In this document: positions 60,949-64,000 of the stretch, piece by piece | How the letters are laid out: every line of letters starts with the position of its first letter | How positions within the stretch are numbered: position 1 is the stretch's first letter | The notes under the pieces: model-generated | What the model was told of the DNA's origin: nothing | Seen by the model: the letters and a program-made list of their open reading frames with translations, nothing else | Databases searched by the model: none | Position numbers and translations under genes: made by a program | NCBI GenBank assembly: GCA_944472155.2 | Contig: OX235277.1 | Coordinates: 21,958,804 to 22,022,803 of the forward strand | DNA from: Trichobilharzia szidati | Taxonomy: Eukaryota; Platyhelminthes; Trematoda; Strigeidida; Schistosomatidae | Direction of reading: 5' to 3' | Length of the DNA stretch: 64,000 nucleotides

Positions 60949-61125
60949 AACACTCACTTCAGTTTAAAGTGCTTGATAGCATTCGCGTCGTTTTGCGTAA
61001 TTATGCTGAATTTTGCAAACATTGACTGCGTTTCGGTGTGTGGTCATGTAGAGAATGACACTAAGTTGCCGTTATCGTTCTACCTCAAAATCAGAATTAT
61101 TACTTCGACTACACACCCACCATAG
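60949..61125 (+). CDS. Possible small secreted protein
   Basis: A 58-residue frame starts at ACCATGC. It has a hydrophobic signal-like stretch (LIAFASFCVIMLNFA), followed by two Cys residues and an NDT glycosylation site, and ends in HPP. An acceptor-like tract, TATGTGTGTATTGCAG, ends at 60887, so the frame would lie in one terminal exon, either cis- or trans-spliced. AATAAA occurs at 61147-61152, 22 bp after the stop. It is less AT-rich than its surroundings. I do not recognise the product; chance is still possible. Confidence 0.4.
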   Translation, partial: NTHFSLKCLIAFASFCVIMLNFANIDCVSVCGHVENDTKLPLSFYLKIRIITSTTHPP

Positions 61126-61146
61126 TTTGAAAGTATGAGACAAGTA

Positions 61147-61152
61147 ATAAAA
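61147..61152 (+). terminator. Candidate poly(A) signal AATAAA
   Basis: It lies just after the stop of the 60949-61125 frame. AATAAA is frequent in AT-rich DNA, so the support is positional only. Confidence 0.3.
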
Positions 61153-61159
61153 GTATGGC

Positions 61160-62370
61160 TTATGGGAAAGATAATGATGATAACCAGCAGTTTCTCAGGC
61201 CATTCTGATAACGAGACACTGGATTAGGCGCCTTGACTATGTAAATTGAATGTACATCATTTCGACACCATCTCATCACTCTTTTGTGCACTGTGTGCTC
61301 TAAGGTGCACAGTTATCGATTGTCGAAATCTGTTTGATAAGAACATGTTAAGCACTATGAAACAATATTTCTAATTAGACAACCACTTCGTTTCAGTAGT
61401 AATGTCGCCCAATTTTACTGACCATATCTGGCCAAGTCCACCACCTTGTTTCTTTAGAAAAATGTTGTTCACACAAATGAAGTATTTCCAAAGAGAAACA
61501 GTTGAAAGTATGGTTTGTGCAAATCCTTCTACAAATTGATTATAGTTGTATAGCAGAATTTATGCCTACCTCAGAAGTATAGCACAATATATAAATGGCG
61601 AGAGTGATTGGCTGCATCGCTGAATTCAAAAATAAGTGTTCACTTCAAAAATAAGGACACATGTTGTGAAGCGTGCCACACAATTACATGGAGAGAGAAT
61701 TTCATTGGTTTGTTTCATGGAAGTATAGTGACGAGGAACTATTCACTTGGTTTATCTTCACCGAAAGGAAAGGAAAATTTTAAAAGGAATGCAATATGGC
61801 GGCAGGTGTCATAGGCACATCAATGAAATCAACAAATATCTTGCACACTCGGATACTTAATTTATGAGACTGAGGAGTTTGATACTGAATTAGAAAATAT
61901 AAGCAGCATGTTTCTGAAATATTCTCATATATTTTCAAATGACACGACGACTCGGAGTGTTATAGAATGTTTACGATCACACCGATCAAATTAAATAAAT
62001 AAATAATACCAATGAATTGCTCACTAACGGCTGGCCTTATTCATGTGGGTAGACACTCGGTGTTCTTGTTCTTGAAGATTAGAAAGTGTCAGATGCGTAA
62101 TCACAATGCACTAACAACAACAGAGTAAATCTAACTGAAGACATTAAGGCTTCAATGCGAACGTGTTTTGCTCGTATTGGAATGTCAAAAAACCGTGAGT
62201 ATTTAGCGCAGGTTATATTGACCGTAAAAGCACTTGTTTTCAATAAACACTTCTTTATTTATTCGAATTTTAAATCCAATAATGTTGGTATGCGGTGGCG
62301 ACTAAGAGATATTCCAAATAATTTTACAAAATAGATGTAGCTGTATATAGATTATATGTTAATAAGATTT
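61160..62370. other. No gene seen
   Basis: It has one 68-codon frame at 61608-61814 without recognisable motifs. Otherwise it is AT-rich intergenic DNA up to the inverted repeat. Confidence 0.4.
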
Positions 62371-62374
62371 CGAA

Positions 62375-63440
62375 CGAACAATTGTTATCGATAACTTCTT
62401 CAGGCTCTACAGCTATAAATCCATGAATAATAGAGTACATATAGCCAATAAAGGCAAATGAAAATAATATCAGAAAGTGTATTGGGGTGCATGTGTAAGT
62501 TGAGATGATAGTCCATTAGTTAACATAGTCAATCAAATGTGTATAAGGTGTATAGTCAGAAAAATGTGATGATGTGTGAATGAACAATTGGGTGATATAG
62601 TGTTGTTTTATAGTCAACGGAATACAAGTGTCATTGGGGTGAGAGAAATGCGATAACCACAAAATACATACAAACACACATTAACAAAGGGGACACTGAA
62701 TGTGAGGGCTGACCGATAATGTCTAATGATCAAATAAAGAGGCTAAATTGTAAATTGTAATAAGATGTTACAGAATTGGTAGGCTTAGTATAAAATCATC
62801 AAGGTTGACAAAAATTAAGGGTAACAATGAGGTGAAATAAACTGGATGGAGAAATGGATAATAAAGAAATGATATCACTAAATGATAATAATGGTAATTA
62901 TAACACGGAAAATTAATATTCTGGTGACCTTATAGTGGGTCAGGGTAGACAAAGAGAGTGAATAAGTTTCTTCTGTACACATACGTCTGATCTCTCTCTC
63001 TCTCTTAATCTCTAAAGCCTCAGCTATGGCTAGGAGGCATAATCGTGTGTCTTTGGGGAGATTGTTCCGTACCTCTTCATTTTAATCATTAGACATTATC
63101 GGTCAGCCCTCACATTCAGTGTCCCCTTTGTTAATGTGTGTTTGTATGTATTTTGTGGTTATCGCATTTCTCTCACCCCAATGACACTTGTATTCCGTTG
63201 ACTATAAAACAACACTATATCACCCAATTGTTCATTCACACATCATCACATTTTTCTGACTATACACCTTATACACATTTGATTGACTATGTTAACTAAT
63301 GGACTATCATCTCAACTTACACATGCACCCCAATACACTTTCTGATATTATTTTCATTTGCCTTTATTGGCTATATGTACTCTATTATTCTTGGATTTAT
63401 AGCTGTAGAGCCTGAAGAAGTTATCGATAACAATTGTTCG
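62375..63440. repeat. Long inverted repeat, 356-bp arms
   Basis: 62375-62730 is almost exactly the reverse complement of 63085-63440, with a 354-bp spacer that contains a (CT)n tract near 62992. The outer ends read CGAACAATTGTTATCGATAA. The CCTGAAGAAGTTATCGATAAC end resembles the tail of schistosome Penelope pseudo-LTRs, so this may be two solo tails head to head. Confidence 0.85.
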
Positions 63441-63649
63441 CTTAAAATGTTGTTTTGATTTCAATATTGGGATTTTTCTTTTGCTAGATTAAATGTTTAT
63501 AGATTAAGATCAAGGTGGAGCAATGATCGATTAATTGCGATTACAATTTAAAATATGCCTGGTGAATAAGAGCGTGTTATCAGATTAGATGATATATATA
63601 TATGTTCATTATAATAAAGGTTTTTTTGTATTTCCCAATGAATGAAAAA

Positions 63650-64000
63650 CAAAACGATATTGTTTTTACTGACGTTTCGCTATTTAATGCTAATAGCTTT
63701 ATCAAAGTATTATTAAACCGGAATTTACAAAATCTCAGCATATATATAACAAACAGTTAGGGGGCGAGAAATTAGACATAGGTCAAGTTAAAGGGACATA
63801 TTGAAAGTAAAAATAGCGATGAAGATAACTATACCAAATAACAAAGGTAATAGTATGTCTGTTATGATATCGAAAAAAGTTTACTAACTTGATCATCGTT
63901 CGTCTGTCTGGGGCATTTTTAGTTGTTAAGTTGGTAAATTGGTAAAGATAACAAAATCATCATGTGTAGATTGTTGGAATTGATAAGTGTATAAGATTAT
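63650..64000 (-). mobile_element. Probable Penelope-type tail, cut by window edge
   Basis: The minus strand ends with TTTGATAAAGCTATTAGCAT then GCGAAACGTCAGT, the arrangement seen at the ends of Penelope pseudo-LTRs. No coding part is inside the window. Confidence 0.4.

Noticed and set aside
1..64000. Prokaryotic features such as operons, CRISPR arrays, riboswitches and attachment sites
   Set aside because: Base composition, spliceosomal exons, SINEs and Penelope/RTE elements show a metazoan nuclear window.

Overview
This looks like an AT-rich, gene-poor nuclear window from a blood fluke (schistosomatid trematode). Four things point there: Penelope-like retroelements with a C-terminal GIY-YIG domain, the 3' tail of an RTE-type LINE, tRNA-derived SINEs that resemble the schistosome Sm-alpha type, and above all a minus-strand gene built from tiny phase-matched exons. 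No bacterial operon, CRISPR array, rRNA gene or free-standing tRNA gene is visible. The organism call is inference from these features; nothing was searched.

The main content is a very large minus-strand gene of the micro-exon gene (MEG) type. Its signal-peptide exon lies at 46055-46121. Going leftwards I find 6, 9, 12 and 33-nt exons and one 168-nt exon between consensus splice sites, down to about 1.1 kb and probably past the left edge. The accepted exons are multiples of 3 and stay open when each starts with two bases and ends with one (phase 1), which is the phase set by the signal-peptide exon. The gene body has a duplication history. A block at about 18.5-21 kb matches one at about 36.7-40 kb and keeps three microexons. 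A tandem array of roughly 1.9-kb units at 23-33 kb carries a microexon about 200 bp before the same landmark in three units. Shorter duplications lie at 34.4-35.9 kb and 39.9-43.3 kb. Several copies of the 168-nt exon have lost their donor or frame.

Mobile DNA sits inside this gene. A nearly pristine Penelope-like element (10.9-15.3 kb) has an intact 828-codon RT/GIY-YIG ORF, two pseudo-LTRs, an inverted truncated copy and a 14-bp target duplication. Older Penelope fragments lie at 26.7-27.6 kb and 29.6-30.2 kb, an RTE 3' end at 5.8-6.2 kb, and SINEs at 33.9, 43.7, 51.1, 59.8 and 60.1 kb. Two long inverted repeats lie at 7.9-9.2 kb and 62.4-63.4 kb.

The right-hand 18 kb (46.2-64 kb) is sparse. 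It has a possible small secreted-protein gene (60.9-61.15 kb), a candidate 21-nt exon of a different phase at 47.1 kb, SINEs and Penelope tails. Most other short open frames look like chance. All exon calls come from splice-site reading by eye. Transcript data would be needed to decide which microexons are used.
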